Origin: Mikania micrantha
Lineage: Eukaryota > Streptophyta > Magnoliopsida > Asterales > Asteraceae
Direction of reading: 5' to 3'
Length of the DNA stretch: 64,000 nt
Assembly: GCA_009363875.1 (NCBI GenBank)
Contig: CM018690.1
Location: 11,396,788-11,460,787, forward strand
Position numbers and translations under genes: made by a program. Every line of letters starts with the position of its first letter. The stretch's first letter is position 1. Below, in pieces: positions 46,324 to 57,812 of the stretch. Under the pieces are notes generated by a model that was not told the origin of the DNA, ran no database searches, and worked only from the letters and a program-made list of their open reading frames with translations.

Positions 46324-47503
46324 ATATTAACCCATTTAAGTTAATAAATAAATTAAAATTCCGGTAAAATAAACGAACGTTCACAAACGTAAATGAACAA
46401 ATGGGACGTGTGTTCATGTTCGTTTATTTACTAAACAAACTTTCATGAACGAACTTTTTACTTGATTGCTAAACATTTGGTTCATTTACAGGGGTCAAAA
46501 GTGTAAAGAATTAAAAAACATAGACTGAAAAAGGTAAAAACATTGGTAACATCGTTGTATTTGTTATGATGCGGCCTAGGAGGCTGCCTAGGCGCTAGGC
46601 TCCCCTCCACTAAAAACTATATGTAAAACATTGGTGAAATCGTTGTATTGCTATGTGTAATGAACGTAATTTATATGTAAAACATATGTAATATAGTTGT
46701 TCCACGTAAAACATATGTAACATAGTATAACAAAGATTGGTGTTAATATGTAACACATGTGTAACGTAGGTGCATTAACTGTGTAACAATTCATGAACCT
46801 GAAAAACATTGGTAGCATCATTACATTTGCTATGATGCGGCGCAGACGGCTGCCTATATATGGAACACGAACATTTAAATGAACAGGATTTTCTTGTTCA
46901 TGTTCGTCCATTAAGAAACTTAGTGTGTTCGTGTTCGTTCGTTAAGAGTATACATGAATTGTTCAAGAACATAGATGAACATAAGTAAACGAACATAAAG
47001 AAACAAACATAAACGAACATGACTAAAGAAACAAAACAACCATTATTGAACACAAATAGTTAAACAAACATGAACGAACAAATGAATTCTAAACTTGGAT
47101 TGATATTAATCCATTTCAATTAATAAATTCATTAAAATTCCGATAAAATAAGAATGACACAAGCATGTTAATCTATAAAGAACACGAATATATCACTAAT
47201 TTTTAAAATAATTTATTTATAAAAATAAATTAACGAGGATAAACGAACCTAAACGAACAAATATAAACGAACGTAAATGAACGAATATAAATGAACGTTC
47301 ACAACGTAATAATGGTGCAACTTCTGGGTCAAATGTAGAATCCATACAAAGAAAACTTCAAAAGAGAGAGGGAAGTTCATGCAAAGGAAATGAGATGTTT
47401 GGGAATTCAAAAATGAAAAAACAAAGAGAAGGAATGGCCTTGGCGTGAGAGGAAATAACTACTTTGACAAAATGTAATTTTATCAAATAAAAAGTACACA
47501 TGA

Positions 47504-47823
47504 AGGTAAAAACAACGTTTTTTTTTTGTTTTTTTACAGGTTTGTAACACTATTGGACACATTTTTATAAAAAAAATAAAAAAAATGGCCGTCCAAATAT
47601 TTTTTTTAAAAATATTTTATAAACACACGTAAAACCTACGTAACAAAACGTAAAAAAAAATTACGTTTTGTTACGTAGGTTTTACGTGGGTTTATAAAAT
47701 ATTTTTTTAAAAATATTTGGTCAGCGCTATTTTTATTTTTTTTATAAAAATGTGTCCAATAGTGTTACAAGCATGTAAAAAAATTTTCAAAAAAAATACG
47801 TTCTTTTTACGTGATTTTTGCAT
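47504..47823. repeat. Long inverted repeat, arms about 150 bp, loop about 11 bp
   Basis: The left arm (about 47504-47651) and right arm (about 47663-47823) are close inverted copies. For example GTAAAACCTACGTAACAAAA on the left faces TTTTGTTACGTAGGTTTTAC on the right, and TGTAACACTATTGG faces CCAATAGTGTTACA. The transcript would fold into one long hairpin. It looks like a foldback MITE; a small-RNA source is an alternative. Confidence 0.85.
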
Positions 47824-48035
47824 GATTTTCACATGATTTTCACAGTTTTCTCGGTTTTCTCATTGAGATGTGGTTTTTCATTTTAACCATACCCTATATG
47901 GGATTGATTTTATTATATTATTTGATTGAATAGTTTAATGAACCTAAACAAATATGGGATTGATTTTGTATTTTTGTATATTGACAAATAGAAGAAAAAT
48001 ATCTGGAAAACAAACAAAATTTTAAATTGGCAGCA

Positions 48036-49299
48036 CTTTTAGAGACGGATTTGATTCAGAATATCTGTTAGTCAAAGTAAACCGTATTCAATGTTTTCAT
48101 AAAAAATCCATCGCATTTATAAAGGGGATTTTAAAAACTAATAATAAAAATACGTGGTAATCTGCCTGTAATTTTGCCGCTAAAACAATTAAGTACATTT
48201 TTTATAGCCAGCTACCGACTTATTTTCCAACTAATTATTTTCGTCTGTAATAAACTTTGTTTTGTGGTTTCACCATATTCATCGAGGTTGAGGCTTATAT
48301 CGTTAATAGATGTATTAGTCACCATGCCTTAAGACCATTCGATCTCATTAACGTCATTTTCATTTGGATCGGTCGGCAATTTTTTTCTTTTTAAATCAAA
48401 ACCCATTAAAATGGTATCATAACTCACATTAAGTTCCCTCCTAAAACATTCACTGCTTAGAAAAAAAGCTAGATTTTTGACGTAAATTTGCATCGGAAAT
48501 TTGTCAATATTAATCAATTTTTGATGAAAAATGGATGGCAATCAAACATTTCATGGATGAAAATACGATTCCAACAAAATTCTAATGCTAATTGTGACTA
48601 ATTTGAGACAATATAAATCCGTCAGAAAATTTTCAAATAAAAGTTAACAATTACTTTTAATAATTATAACGACATAAATATGTATATTTATTTTGAAATT
48701 GCGACGCAATTCCGACACCAGTCGTGTTTTTTATTTAATTTTATTTTATATGTTTTGTGATGCCATTCAAACAAAAATGGTATTTTCAAGTTTGATATTT
48801 TTGTTCAGTATATGCGACACAATTCCTATTATATATGTGTCGGAATTTATAATTTTTTAAGATGTTTATTTGTATTTTTCAGACCAATTGCGACCAAACT
48901 AACAAAAGCATACGAATTTTGTGGAAAACACACTTTGCGTCGCAAATGTGTCAGAATAGGTACACATTTTTTCTTTATTACATTTTTAAAATTAATTTAT
49001 ATTATAATTAATAATTAAATTAAAATAAAAAAAGTGTATTTGCGAAGCACTGGCTATGCATTATTTAATTAACGAAATTTTATTCTGTTTTGTCAAAAAT
49101 GTGTCTCAAATTGCAAGACATTTGTGACCAAATTTAGGATGTTTTTAGTTTTTGTCGTTTTGAATTAGAATTTTTTTTTGTTGCAATTGTGCAACAGTTG
49201 AGTTAGACACGTATGAGAAGGATCCATATATTGGTCGCCACCATATAAGGGTGGTGCCGCTAAAGACGTCGCCACTATTGAGACATTTTTTTTGTAGTG
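48036..49299. mobile_element. CACTA-like remnant
   Basis: The right end, read on the minus strand, starts CACTACAAAAAAAATGTCTC and continues with GGCGACG- and GCGGC-containing sequence, the usual form of a CACTA terminus. The interior has many TTGCGAC / GTGTCGGAAT words on both strands, like CACTA subterminal repeats. A matching but decayed left end may be CACTTTTAGAGACGGATTT at 48036. No transposase is seen. Confidence 0.5.
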
Positions 49300-49610
49300 A
49301 ATCTTAGTGTTAAGTTATAATTCAAGGATATTGTCTTACTTCTTGAACTGAGAAATAGATAGCTTTTCATAATAAACTTAAAATCTATATATTATAAATC
49401 TATTATAAGTACATGATAAATATAAATATTCATCTAATTAACACTATCTTGTATATCATTTTGTCCTTAATTAATTACTAGTTTTCTTTGATGTAAATGA
49501 TAATCATTGTGTTAAATATTGTTACATATGTAAATTGAAAATTTGCATTATATTAGAGTTTAATTTACACAAGTATTTTTACTTAACTTTTTCATAACAT
49601 GGAAAGAGAA
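49300..49610. other. AT-rich DNA upstream of the Dof gene
   Basis: No ORF is present. It separates the CACTA-like remnant from the Dof promoter and may hold distal control sequence, which I cannot identify. Confidence 0.4.
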
Positions 49611-49910
49611 TTATTATATATATTTTTCATTTTAACCAACATATATATATACTATCCACTACATTTTTGATCTCATTCTATTAAATCTTGAACCCTCACA
49701 TTCTTGATCTCCCTATTCTTTGGCCAGAAGCCTTTCAAACAACAAAGGAAACGTAGTACTCTTCACATATCCACTTTTCTCTCTCCTATTCTCGTCAAAT
49801 TTCATCCCAAAAGAGTACAAGAAATCCACAACTTTGTTGTTTTTTCCCTTCTTTATTTCTTGTTACTTTCTTTAACTTTATCATCAAATCAAGAAGCTTA
49901 ATTAATAAAG
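49611..49910 (+). promoter_or_regulatory. Putative promoter and 5' leader of the Dof gene
   Basis: TATATATA-rich sequence at 49614-49652 could serve as a TATA box, about 260 bp before the ATG. The stretch from 49690 to 49870 is rich in CT and TTTC tracts, typical of plant leaders. No ATG-initiated upstream ORF of note was seen. Confidence 0.45.
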
Positions 49911-50873
49911 ATGATCCAAGAGCTATTTGGTGGAAGTGCTACCGGATTTCCAAGTCGAGACCGAAATCTTCCCATTTCTGGAGTCTTTGAACCATCACCT
50001 TCTCCTTCACCCTCTTCGTCCACCACCGTCACCGCCGCTACGACTGCCACCGATGCCTCCACAGTCTCCAACCCAACAATCTCCGAGCCGCAGAAGTTAA
50101 GATGTCCACGATGTGATTCTTCCAACACAAAATTCTGCTACTACAACAATTACAACCTTACTCAGCCACGCCATTTCTGCAAGACTTGCAGACGTTACTG
50201 GACCAAAGGTGGAGCTCTACGTAACGTCCCGATTGGTGGTGGTTGCCGGAAAAACAAAGGAACCACCATAGCCGCCGCCGTAGGAAAACCAATATCCGCC
50301 ACTGGGAAATTCAAAGCAGTCGTGTCATCTGAGCTTGGAAAGTCCGGTTTCATTAGTGGGTTCGAACATGAATTCAGTCCCAACCCAATGCTATGGTCTG
50401 GTCCACCACAAACATCTCATCTTCTTTCATTACTCCGAGCCACCCAAAACCCTAACCCTAATTTTGTACAAAATCCAGTAACCCACATGAAAGATTTCAT
50501 CGTTGGATCGAACATGGGCAGCATAGGGTTCGAACCCTTACGTCAACCATCGTCATTAGGACTATGCAGTTCTTTATGGAGAAACAATCCAGTGAGTCAA
50601 GTAGCTCAACAAAACCATCATGATCAACAAGGGATGATTGAAGTTCAGAACACAGAGAACAATCGAAGATCATCATATCTATCAAACTATAACCATCATG
50701 ATCAAGCTACACCTTTAATCTTGGGTAGCAATATTGTGGCCAACACTTCATCTTCAACTTCTTCTCCAACCATCTTGGATTCAGCTCCGGTTCTTGCAAG
50801 TGGTGAGCTAGGGTTCTGGAACCAAACCCTTCCGTGGTCTGATCTAGCCGCGGCTAATGGTGCATACCCTTAA
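49911..50873 (+). CDS. Dof-type zinc-finger transcription factor
   Basis: The protein has 320 residues in a single open exon. The Dof domain spans about residues 61-116. It starts KLRCPRC and has the C2-C2 finger with Cys at 65, 68, 90 and 93 (CX2CX21CX2C), then RRYWTKGGALRNVP and a basic GGGCRKNK tail. Dof proteins bind AAAG core sites in nuclear DNA and regulate plant-specific programmes such as vascular development, seed proteins and light responses. Before the domain is a Pro/Ser/Thr-rich tract (29-55). After it lies a long Asn/Ser/His-rich region and a C-terminal GFWNQTLPWSDL motif, similar to W-rich ends seen in some Dof subgroups. Start ATG 49911 (AATAAAGATGATC) gives MIQELFGG; stop TAA 50871-50873. 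No frameshift, transposon damage or missing ligand is seen. Subgroup and orthologue cannot be fixed from sequence alone. It is the only intact-looking cellular gene in the window. Confidence 0.96.
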   Translation: MIQELFGGSATGFPSRDRNLPISGVFEPSPSPSPSSSTTVTAATTATDASTVSNPTISEPQKLRCPRCDSSNTKFCYYNNYNLTQPRHFCKTCRRYWTKGGALRNVPIGGGCRKNKGTTIAAAVGKPISATGKFKAVVSSELGKSGFISGFEHEFSPNPMLWSGPPQTSHLLSLLRATQNPNPNFVQNPVTHMKDFIVGSNMGSIGFEPLRQPSSLGLCSSLWRNNPVSQVAQQNHHDQQGMIEVQNTENNRRSSYLSNYNHHDQATPLILGSNIVANTSSSTSSPTILDSAPVLASGELGFWNQTLPWSDLAAANGAYP

Positions 50874-51300
50874 ACCAAGAATCTTTCATATCTTTTTGTT
50901 TTGTTAATTTATTCATAGTTAAGAGCTTCATCAGCTAGGGTTTGTGGTAAACTTCAATTTGTTGTGATTTGGGGTGTGGTATATGAATATGGTTTGTTAT
51001 TTAATATCATGTACGTGTGCTTAATTAATTAAGTAGTGTTTTGTACTCTTGCTCGATATCAATGTTTCGATCTTGGTTCTTCAAGGTTAATTACTTAATT
51101 AGCAATATGAATACTTTTCACATAGTCTTTTGATTAATTACAAGAAATTAAAACCATTTAATTTATAGTGAAATATATATTTAAAATTTAAAGTAAATTT
51201 GCAAGTTCTACGCAGTGAACATATTTAAATTTATCTTTAAATTAATACTTTAATTATGAATAACAGTCATATTATATAAGGTATTGAGATTAATTTCAAG
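50874..51300. other. 3' flank of the Dof gene
   Basis: This is the T-rich 3' untranslated region and AT-rich flank. I saw no clear canonical AATAAA signal; TTAATTTATT and similar motifs near 50905 could serve. No further gene follows. Confidence 0.4.
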
Positions 51301-51301
51301 T

Positions 51302-51560
51302 GTCTTGTCCTAGTGGTAAGATGGAGGTATGGGGAAGTGATAGAAGACCCAGGTCATTGGTTCAATTCTTGATCCCACTCGGTTTTACCGGCCTTTCACC
51401 GTCATGCCTTTGGGCGGGTGCTTGGGTCGTGTTTCTCTTGAATTGGTGACTGGTGGGCTAGGGGCTCCGTCCGTCTGGACTAGTGGCCAGCTTGGGCATC
51501 CTTTAGCCATTGGAGACCGCGTACGGAGTATCCGGCAGTTGATTAGTTGGCCGTTCAAAT
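51302..51560 (+). mobile_element. SINE, tRNA-derived
   Basis: The pol III box A-like sequence TAGTGGTAAGATGG is at 51311-51324 and the box B-like GGTTCAATTCT at 51359-51369. The spacing of about 35 bp is right for a tRNA-type promoter. The GC-rich body runs to GGCCGTTC at about 51558 and is followed by an (AT)n tail. Length and composition stand out from the AT-rich surroundings. A TSD is not clear (TTCAA near both ends). Confidence 0.65.
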
Positions 51561-51930
51561 ATATATATATATATATATAATGTAAACACGTGAAGAGTTT
51601 TAAAAATCAGTAAATTGAACAAATTTTGAGAAGCACAAAATCTTAGATAGAAGAATAATATTGGCCGATTTCTTCATGACTTCAATAAAAATTTATGTGT
51701 TTTATTTCGTGGGTAGAGTATAATAAATAGTTTATGGAATCAAAGGAGTGGGCAAAAACACATAGATAAAAGAGCATATCTTCTTGGTTAGTTCAATATT
51801 TTCCGGTTGATATGCCTTTTCTACTTAGTGGATGGATGATGAAGGAAAAGAGAAGATTCTTGAATCCAATATTAATTAAACCACCAGTGTGCTTATTGTG
51901 ATAGTTAACTGATTATTTGACTTTTCTGCT
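51561..51930. other. Non-coding spacer
   Basis: It begins with an (AT)n run to 51579. No gene or recognised element is seen. Confidence 0.4.
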
Positions 51931-51934
51931 TATT

Positions 51935-52165
51935 GTCCCAGCGATAAAAGACGACCCAAGTCTCGCAAGAGACGAAGCTAATTTTTGGATAGAGTATCAT
52001 TGTATCACCAGCAGTGTCACCTGATCATATCCACCATCAAGTCACTAGTTCTGTAGGAAGCTTAATACTTTAAGAAAACCTTCTTGTAGGACTCAAACCT
52101 AGGATCATTTGGTTCCTGAGCCTTATCTCACCACCAAGACACCGCTAGGTTGTAATCCCTTTGGT
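51935..52165 (-). mobile_element. SINE-like element, reverse orientation
   Basis: On the minus strand a box A-like sequence TGGTGGTGAGATAAGG (about 52137-52122) is followed by box B-like GGTTTGAGTCC (about 52098-52088). This is the order of a tRNA-derived SINE head. The tail toward 51935 is not well defined. Downstream at 52165-52365 a second, plus-oriented stretch has GGGTTCAATCCCA, perhaps another SINE fragment. Confidence 0.45.
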
Positions 52166-52365
52166 CTCACTTGGGGCATTTCTTTAGATATCCAGGTGAG
52201 GGATGAAATCTGGACTTTAATCCTGGGTTCAATCCCAATAGGGGTGAGAGTTTACCTATCTCACAGAGTTCTCGCACATCTAGATGGGCTGTATGTCTTA
52301 CCTTTGTCTAGTCCGGTTAAGACAACATACATCGTATGTAAAAACATCGTTATTCAAAAAAATTG
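52165..52365 (+). mobile_element. Possible SINE fragment
   Basis: GC-rich sequence in an AT-rich context contains a box B-like GGGTTCAATCCCA near 52230 and ends before a short A-rich stretch (CAAAAAAATTG). No clear box A is seen. A read-through frame here is not considered a gene. Confidence 0.3.
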
Positions 52366-52800
52366 ATGGTATTTATAACTGTTAACCGCAGAAAAAATAA
52401 TCAATTTTTGGCAATATATTCTAGGTGTTATAATTCATACTACTTTATGTATTTATTATACTTCTATTTAAATAAAAATAAAATTGGTTATATTGTATAT
52501 TTTTTCTACAACTTTCTTATAATATTACTTATATGGAATTTCAATGATATTTTATGTCAAAATATAATTTTATAATTTTTAACATAACTAACTACTTAAT
52601 ATTTTATTTGTTCAACTCATACACAAGATTAATATTTATCAAAAAAAAATTAAAAAAATATTCAAAAAACTAACTTTTTTATAAAACTAAAGTTTAGAAA
52701 AATAATATTTTTATTTTATTACTTAAATTATTTACTTAAACGGTAAGAAATTATTCTACGTAGAGGTTTTACTCATTACATCTACAAATCATTTCTAGCA

Positions 52801-53253
52801 AGGGTGTAAACAAATCAAGCTAACTCGTGAATTACTCAAAATCGGATCAGTAAAAATCTCGATCAAGTCGAGCTTAAACGAGCCCAAGCTTAAGTTAGAG
52901 TTCAAGCTCAGAAATATGGTTCGTTTAGTTAACGAGTATAAATGAGTGTTTTATTTATATAATTTTTATTTATTCAATTGAGAGTATTTATAAATTTATT
53001 TATTTTTGTATATAAAATTATGATAAATATATATAAATCATATATTTTATGTTAAGTTTGGAAAGTATAATAATAAATATATATTAAATTAGTAATTAAA
53101 ATATATAAACTGAATAACTAAAAAAACAAGTTAACATGAGTTCGAGTCTAAAATTTTTTTAATGAGTCAAGCTTAGCTTTGAAATAAAGCTCTTAATAAA
53201 TAGAGCTTAATTAAGCCTAATTACCGAGCTCGAGTTTGGCTCATTTACACCCT
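52801..53253. mobile_element. Putative hAT-like MITE
   Basis: Termini AGGGTGTAAAC and ATTTACACCCT are inverted, about 453 bp apart. Both ends carry subterminal GAGCTCGAG/AAGCTTAA and CTAACTCGTG-type sequence in opposite orientation. An 8-bp TSD is not recognisable, so the element is old or the border slightly off. Confidence 0.5.
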
Positions 53254-53259
53254 ATTCAT

Positions 53260-55180
53260 AGACCCAAAAAAAAAAAAGATTTCATAAAATTTTGCAGTAA
53301 AAATTTAAGCTGCTTACAATCATTTCGAATTAAAACGTGTTCAACTATATTTAAAAACACTAATGTTTTTTCTTTTCAAGGAATGCCAAATCTTTTACTA
53401 CTTAGGTAGTCTCTAATTACTGTGTCTTGCTTGTTTCGTGAATTATATTTGTCAGCTGAGTAAATTTTAGTTTTTATTTATTTATACAATATTATATAAA
53501 ATAACAGAAACTACTACAATTTTTTAAAACTTTTCTTTTATGTCTTGATTCGTTCTTTAGGATTTATTTTTCATATTACTATAATTTTATTTATTTTTAT
53601 CATTTTCTTTACTTTAATTTTATCTTCAACTTTAGCTTTGATTTTAAAATACTTATATTTACTTTTAGTGTTTATGTATGGTTTGTACTAGGATAAACCG
53701 AGTCTCTCAATTTATTATATATGCCCCCCTTTAGTTAGATAGGGTAAAGCTCTGACAAATCGAGCGTTATACAAGGTAATACTCTCTTTCATTGACTCAT
53801 ATATACTGATGCACTTTATACTTATATAGCGAGAAAGCAACAAAAACAGTTTCCTTATTTGCATGTTTATTAGTTACATAACCTTTTGTTACCAAATATG
53901 TAAATCTAATATATTATTTTTTGTTAAAAGACTTTAACTGTTAAGAAAGTATTTCCTCAGTGATTTTCGGGCACAATTATATTAACTGATTAATGCTTCA
54001 ATTATTTATGTTAATTTCAATTAACAAATTGTTTACTTTATGTTAAGTTGTATGATTTATTTAACCCCGACCCATTTTGTTTACTATGGCCCAACATGTT
54101 TTAACCCGATTCAATTTGGCCTGATCCATATCACCCCACCCACGGGCAATAAAATGTTTTATATCGGTCACTGGTAAAATGTACTAAGGTCTTATTGTTG
54201 AAGATAGTAAATCAAGTAACTAATATCCATGGCTCGTTTTGGCTTAATGATGTGAACAATGGTATGAAGAACCTTCACTCAAAATGTAGACGAATAGATG
54301 ATTCAAACACAATTGCACAGTCGTATCTTAATGTTTTCAAATATTGCCATACTTGTTACAAGAAATATAATTTAAACAGATGAAATATTATTATTCACAC
54401 ATTTATACGTGACAATTATGTTTTTGGTTTACAAGAGTATGACGCTTTATAAATCCATAAAGCTTTACACTTATCGTTTAGAAAAATAAATCAAAAGGAA
54501 GAAGAGAGAAAAAAGAGGGAAAAAACATACAGTTTAGTAAGTAATTAAATACCAGGTTTGATACTATGTTCAAGTGTTCACCAAAATACCAAATCCACCT
54601 CGAAAATCATAATTTGTAGTGTGTTGGGCTCTTACGTTGGTATCAGCCCATATTTTTTTATAGTCCATGAGTTACGTAGAGCGTAACGTTTTTTCCAAAA
54701 CCCAGTCCATCCTAATCCAAGGAACCCAAAAAAAAAAAATTATGTCCATACTACTCGCAATATTAAAAACTGCATTTACTAGATACATCATTTGGTTGCC
54801 ACTTATGGGGTGCATCATTTGGTTGCACTTTCGGGGGTGCAAGGGAGGAGGACGTGCGGGGTGCTCAATTGCATCCGTCAAATAAGCATGAGTCCACATG
54901 GGACATGCGCCGATCCCTAAGGACGTGTTGCAGCCAACCTTAGTAATTTTTATATTAATATACTAAGAAATAAGATCTTTCTATAATTTTCTAGGTTTCA
55001 TTTTTTGAAATGCTCTAATACCTCTTATTTAAATGTAAGTATCATAATTGTAGTTTGTAAACTGAAAATAAACATCGTAGCAATGGAAACATCATATATC
55101 CATTACATCAACTCATTACAACAGAAATAAAACCTTAGTCTATCTTGGTAATTGATAATGAAAACAACAATATTTTACCC
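53260..55180. other. AT-rich DNA, no gene recognised
   Basis: There is no ORF longer than about 75 codons with recognisable content. It includes poly-T/TTTA-rich stretches and a GC-richer patch at about 54770-54930 that I could not assign. Confidence 0.4.
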
Positions 55181-55183
55181 GCA

Positions 55184-55370
55184 CACTACACCAATATTAA
55201 TTTATAGAGACCACAGCAGTTGCGACGATCTAAGTCGTTCCTATAGGGATGACAGCAGCTGCGAATGAATGCATATGTATTATAGACGCGGACCCATATT
55301 TATAACACTAAACACAATTTTTAGTTTTGTATTTCTACATTAAAATTTCAACTCTTTAAACTTGTAATAT
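55184..55370 (+). mobile_element. CACTA-like left terminus
   Basis: CACTACACCAATATTAATTT starts a block containing GCGACGATCTAAGTCG and TCCTATAGG, the typical layout of a CACTA terminal and subterminal region. It is cut at 55371 by the following LTR-like sequence, so only the end remains. Confidence 0.45.
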
Positions 55371-55570
55371 TGTCGCACCCCGGACTCGTAGCGAAAGTCT
55401 TAACAGAGTCTTGGTATCGACACTAAATCACATAGATATTTATTAAAAGTCATTGATAGTTGTTATAAACATTATATGTTCAAATATTAAGATTACAACT
55501 AAGTTTCAACATTTCAACAACCGGTCCCAATAAAATATCCCATTTTTGTTCGCTAATTAGAACCGGTTGG

Positions 55571-56411
55571 CAGTGGCGGGCCCAGAAATTTTTTCATTGG
55601 GGGGGGCGAAAATTTTTTATGGTCATTTGAGGATTGCTATATAATAAATTTTTTTCTCTTTTTTCAGATCGGGTTAGGTTGAATCGGGTCGGACCATGTT
55701 AAAAAAAGCAAACAAACTTAATTTCATATATAAAAAAATAATAAAAATATAATATATCTAAAGTTGCTCTTATGCCTGGTAAAATAGGAGGGTTTGGTTG
55801 TGTTAAGTAGAGGGTCAGAACGAGTGCGGACCATGATGAGTGTAGGTTAGGATGAGTTTTAAGGAAAATCAGTTTAGGTTTAAAAGGATCATTTTAAAGT
55901 GAATTGCAACTAAACAAATAGTTTAACTGAATAATTTTTATTGATTTTCTAATCAAATATAATATTGATCATTTTATCCATTTGAATCCATTATGTTCAC
56001 ATAATTTTTAAGTTATACATCTTAACACGCATTGTGTTAAGGTACTAGTCATTTCAACCCATTTGAAGTTATGATTTTATATTATATGTTACCCATTTCA
56101 ACCCAAAATATAATAATTGCTTACCCAATCTTTGCATTTATCTTGTTATGAGTTGAGATTGTCAGGCATATTTATTTCCTACTGAGTTTTATTTTTAAAA
56201 GTATATCCAAAACAACATCTATGGAGACTTTTTTTAAAAAACAAGTATGACTATCACTTAAATTCTCTAACATAAGTCCAATTATTCAAAGTTAAGGGGG
56301 GCAATCGCAAAATATTGAGGGGGTCGATCAGAATTTTAACACATATATACTACTGAAAAAAATTCAGGGAGAGCGGCTGCCCCCCCAAAGCTAGGGGTGG
56401 GTACGCCACAG
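55571..56411. mobile_element. hAT-like non-autonomous element, TSD CCGGTTGG
   Basis: The 841-bp element is flanked by CCGGTTGG on both sides (55563-55570 and 56412-56419). Ends CAGTGGCGGGCCCA and the reverse complement of the right end, CTGTGGCGTACCCA, are imperfect TIRs. G-runs follow the left end and C-runs precede the right end. This CAGTGGCGG type of terminus with 8-bp TSDs fits hAT. No transposase ORF. Confidence 0.85.
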
Positions 56412-57569
56412 CCGGTTGGTGAGTTCACAGATTTTCATATAAAAACATTTAAACAAGGGAAAAGAACGTAATGTACAAAAATATCGTGATAGATAACTCG
56501 TCATAGACTAGCTAGGTACTATGATACGATAAACACCATGAGCTCATAATCAAACCAAAACCAAGGTGCGAACACCCCTCAACATATATTGCTCCCGTTA
56601 CTCACGGACTTAACTTGACTTAGCAACATTCCGCTAAGGAAAACAGATTTCACACAAACGACCCGTTGGTGACTCGAATTTAGTTATTTATCATAAATCA
56701 TAAGTTAACGTTACTAAGTCATTTTATTTCCAAATAATCAAGTTATCTTTGTTAAAAATCCATTTTAACTACAAACTTAATTATATGTAACTATTTGCCA
56801 AAATTGGCAAGTTATTCGTATCTTACCGACAAGCCGACAACAACACACACCAAACACCAATCAAGAATGCAATAATACTTAAGTCTCTTTGTACGAGATG
56901 AAAGTTTCATATACAGTTCTCGGAGGGGGATACGTAATTTAAAAAAAAAAAGAATAGCCACTTTTAACGCTTCTTAATAAGTATATCTTACTTATTTTTA
57001 TACAAAACTTGCTGATTAAAATCAACCATTATGTTTATGTCATATTTTACATTAAAACGACGTTTTTATGACATATTTAAGCATAGTTTCCAATTAATAC
57101 ATCTTATACTTTTCTTAAAACACATATACATCATAAGTTACAACTTTTTATCATAAAATTTATAAAAATTTCTGATCAACATCAGATCTTTAAATAATCC
57201 TTTTTTACTTGTTTAAAAATAGCCGAAACACATATTTTCAGTCTCAACAACTATTATATGATTACTCCTTTAAATCCACTTGATTGTACACTTTATATAT
57301 GTTCTAAAATTATTCTTATTACTGTTTTACTCTAACCCAAAATATTTTTATAGAAAAAATTTATTTTTCAAGCTTTTAATTTACTTAAACACCCATTTTA
57401 TCTTGTTAAAATTATAGTTCTTTGTCTAATCAACAGTTGTAATTTTTATAACAAAATGTTTATATTTCTAATCACTTTAAGACTTTAAAAATTAGAGCTT
57501 AAATATTTCGAAATAACATTTTTCTTATTATTTTCAAAACTCAATCTTACTTAAAATACTTATATATTT

Positions 57570-57781
57570 ATATATCCTCATGCACATGTATACTTGAAAT
57601 ACGTACATACTTACACATACATACGGATGTATATATACACATGCATGCATGTATAATCAAACTATGTATACATTCATACATGCATGTAAGATCCAACTCA
57701 TATTTATTTGAACAAACTCATTTATACATATACATATACATATATGAGTATACATGTATGTAAAACCAACTCCAACTCACC

Positions 57782-57812
<31 letters not shown>

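Larger units (their letters stand above)
42010..47330. repeat. Tandem GAACGAAC/ATATGTAAAAC repeat block, three units
   Basis: Three related units carry the same ordered landmarks. These are ACTTGGATTGATATTAA (near 42160, split near 45460/46324, near 47094), GTTCATTTACAGG (split at 42517/44698, intact near 46490), GATGCGGC (44783, 45182, 46568, 46835) and many AACGAAC words. Removing the two solo LTRs leaves unit spacings of about 1.1 and 0.8 kb. Within unit 1 a segment of about 130 bp is duplicated (44935-45195). No coding capacity is seen. Confidence 0.65.
41366..47895. mobile_element. Possible large TIR-bounded unit containing the GAACGAAC repeat block
   Basis: The left end near 41366 (ATAGTATGGATAATTTGAAA, then GAAAACCATGAAAACCACAT) resembles the reverse complement of the right end near 47820-47895 (ATAGGGTATGGTTAAAATGA, then AAAACCACATCTC and GAAAACCGAGAAAACTG). 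The similarity covers perhaps 70 bp and is imperfect. Inside lie tandem GAACGAAC-rich units, two later solo LTR insertions and a hairpin. No transposase is visible. This is a hypothesis from terminal similarity only. Confidence 0.35.

Noticed and set aside
49704..49901. Possible upstream ORF before the Dof gene
   Set aside because: It does not begin with ATG and has no recognisable content.
51302..51375. tRNA gene
   Set aside because: Box A and B are present, but the sequence does not fold into an obvious acceptor stem with anticodon loop, and a GC-rich body follows as in a SINE.
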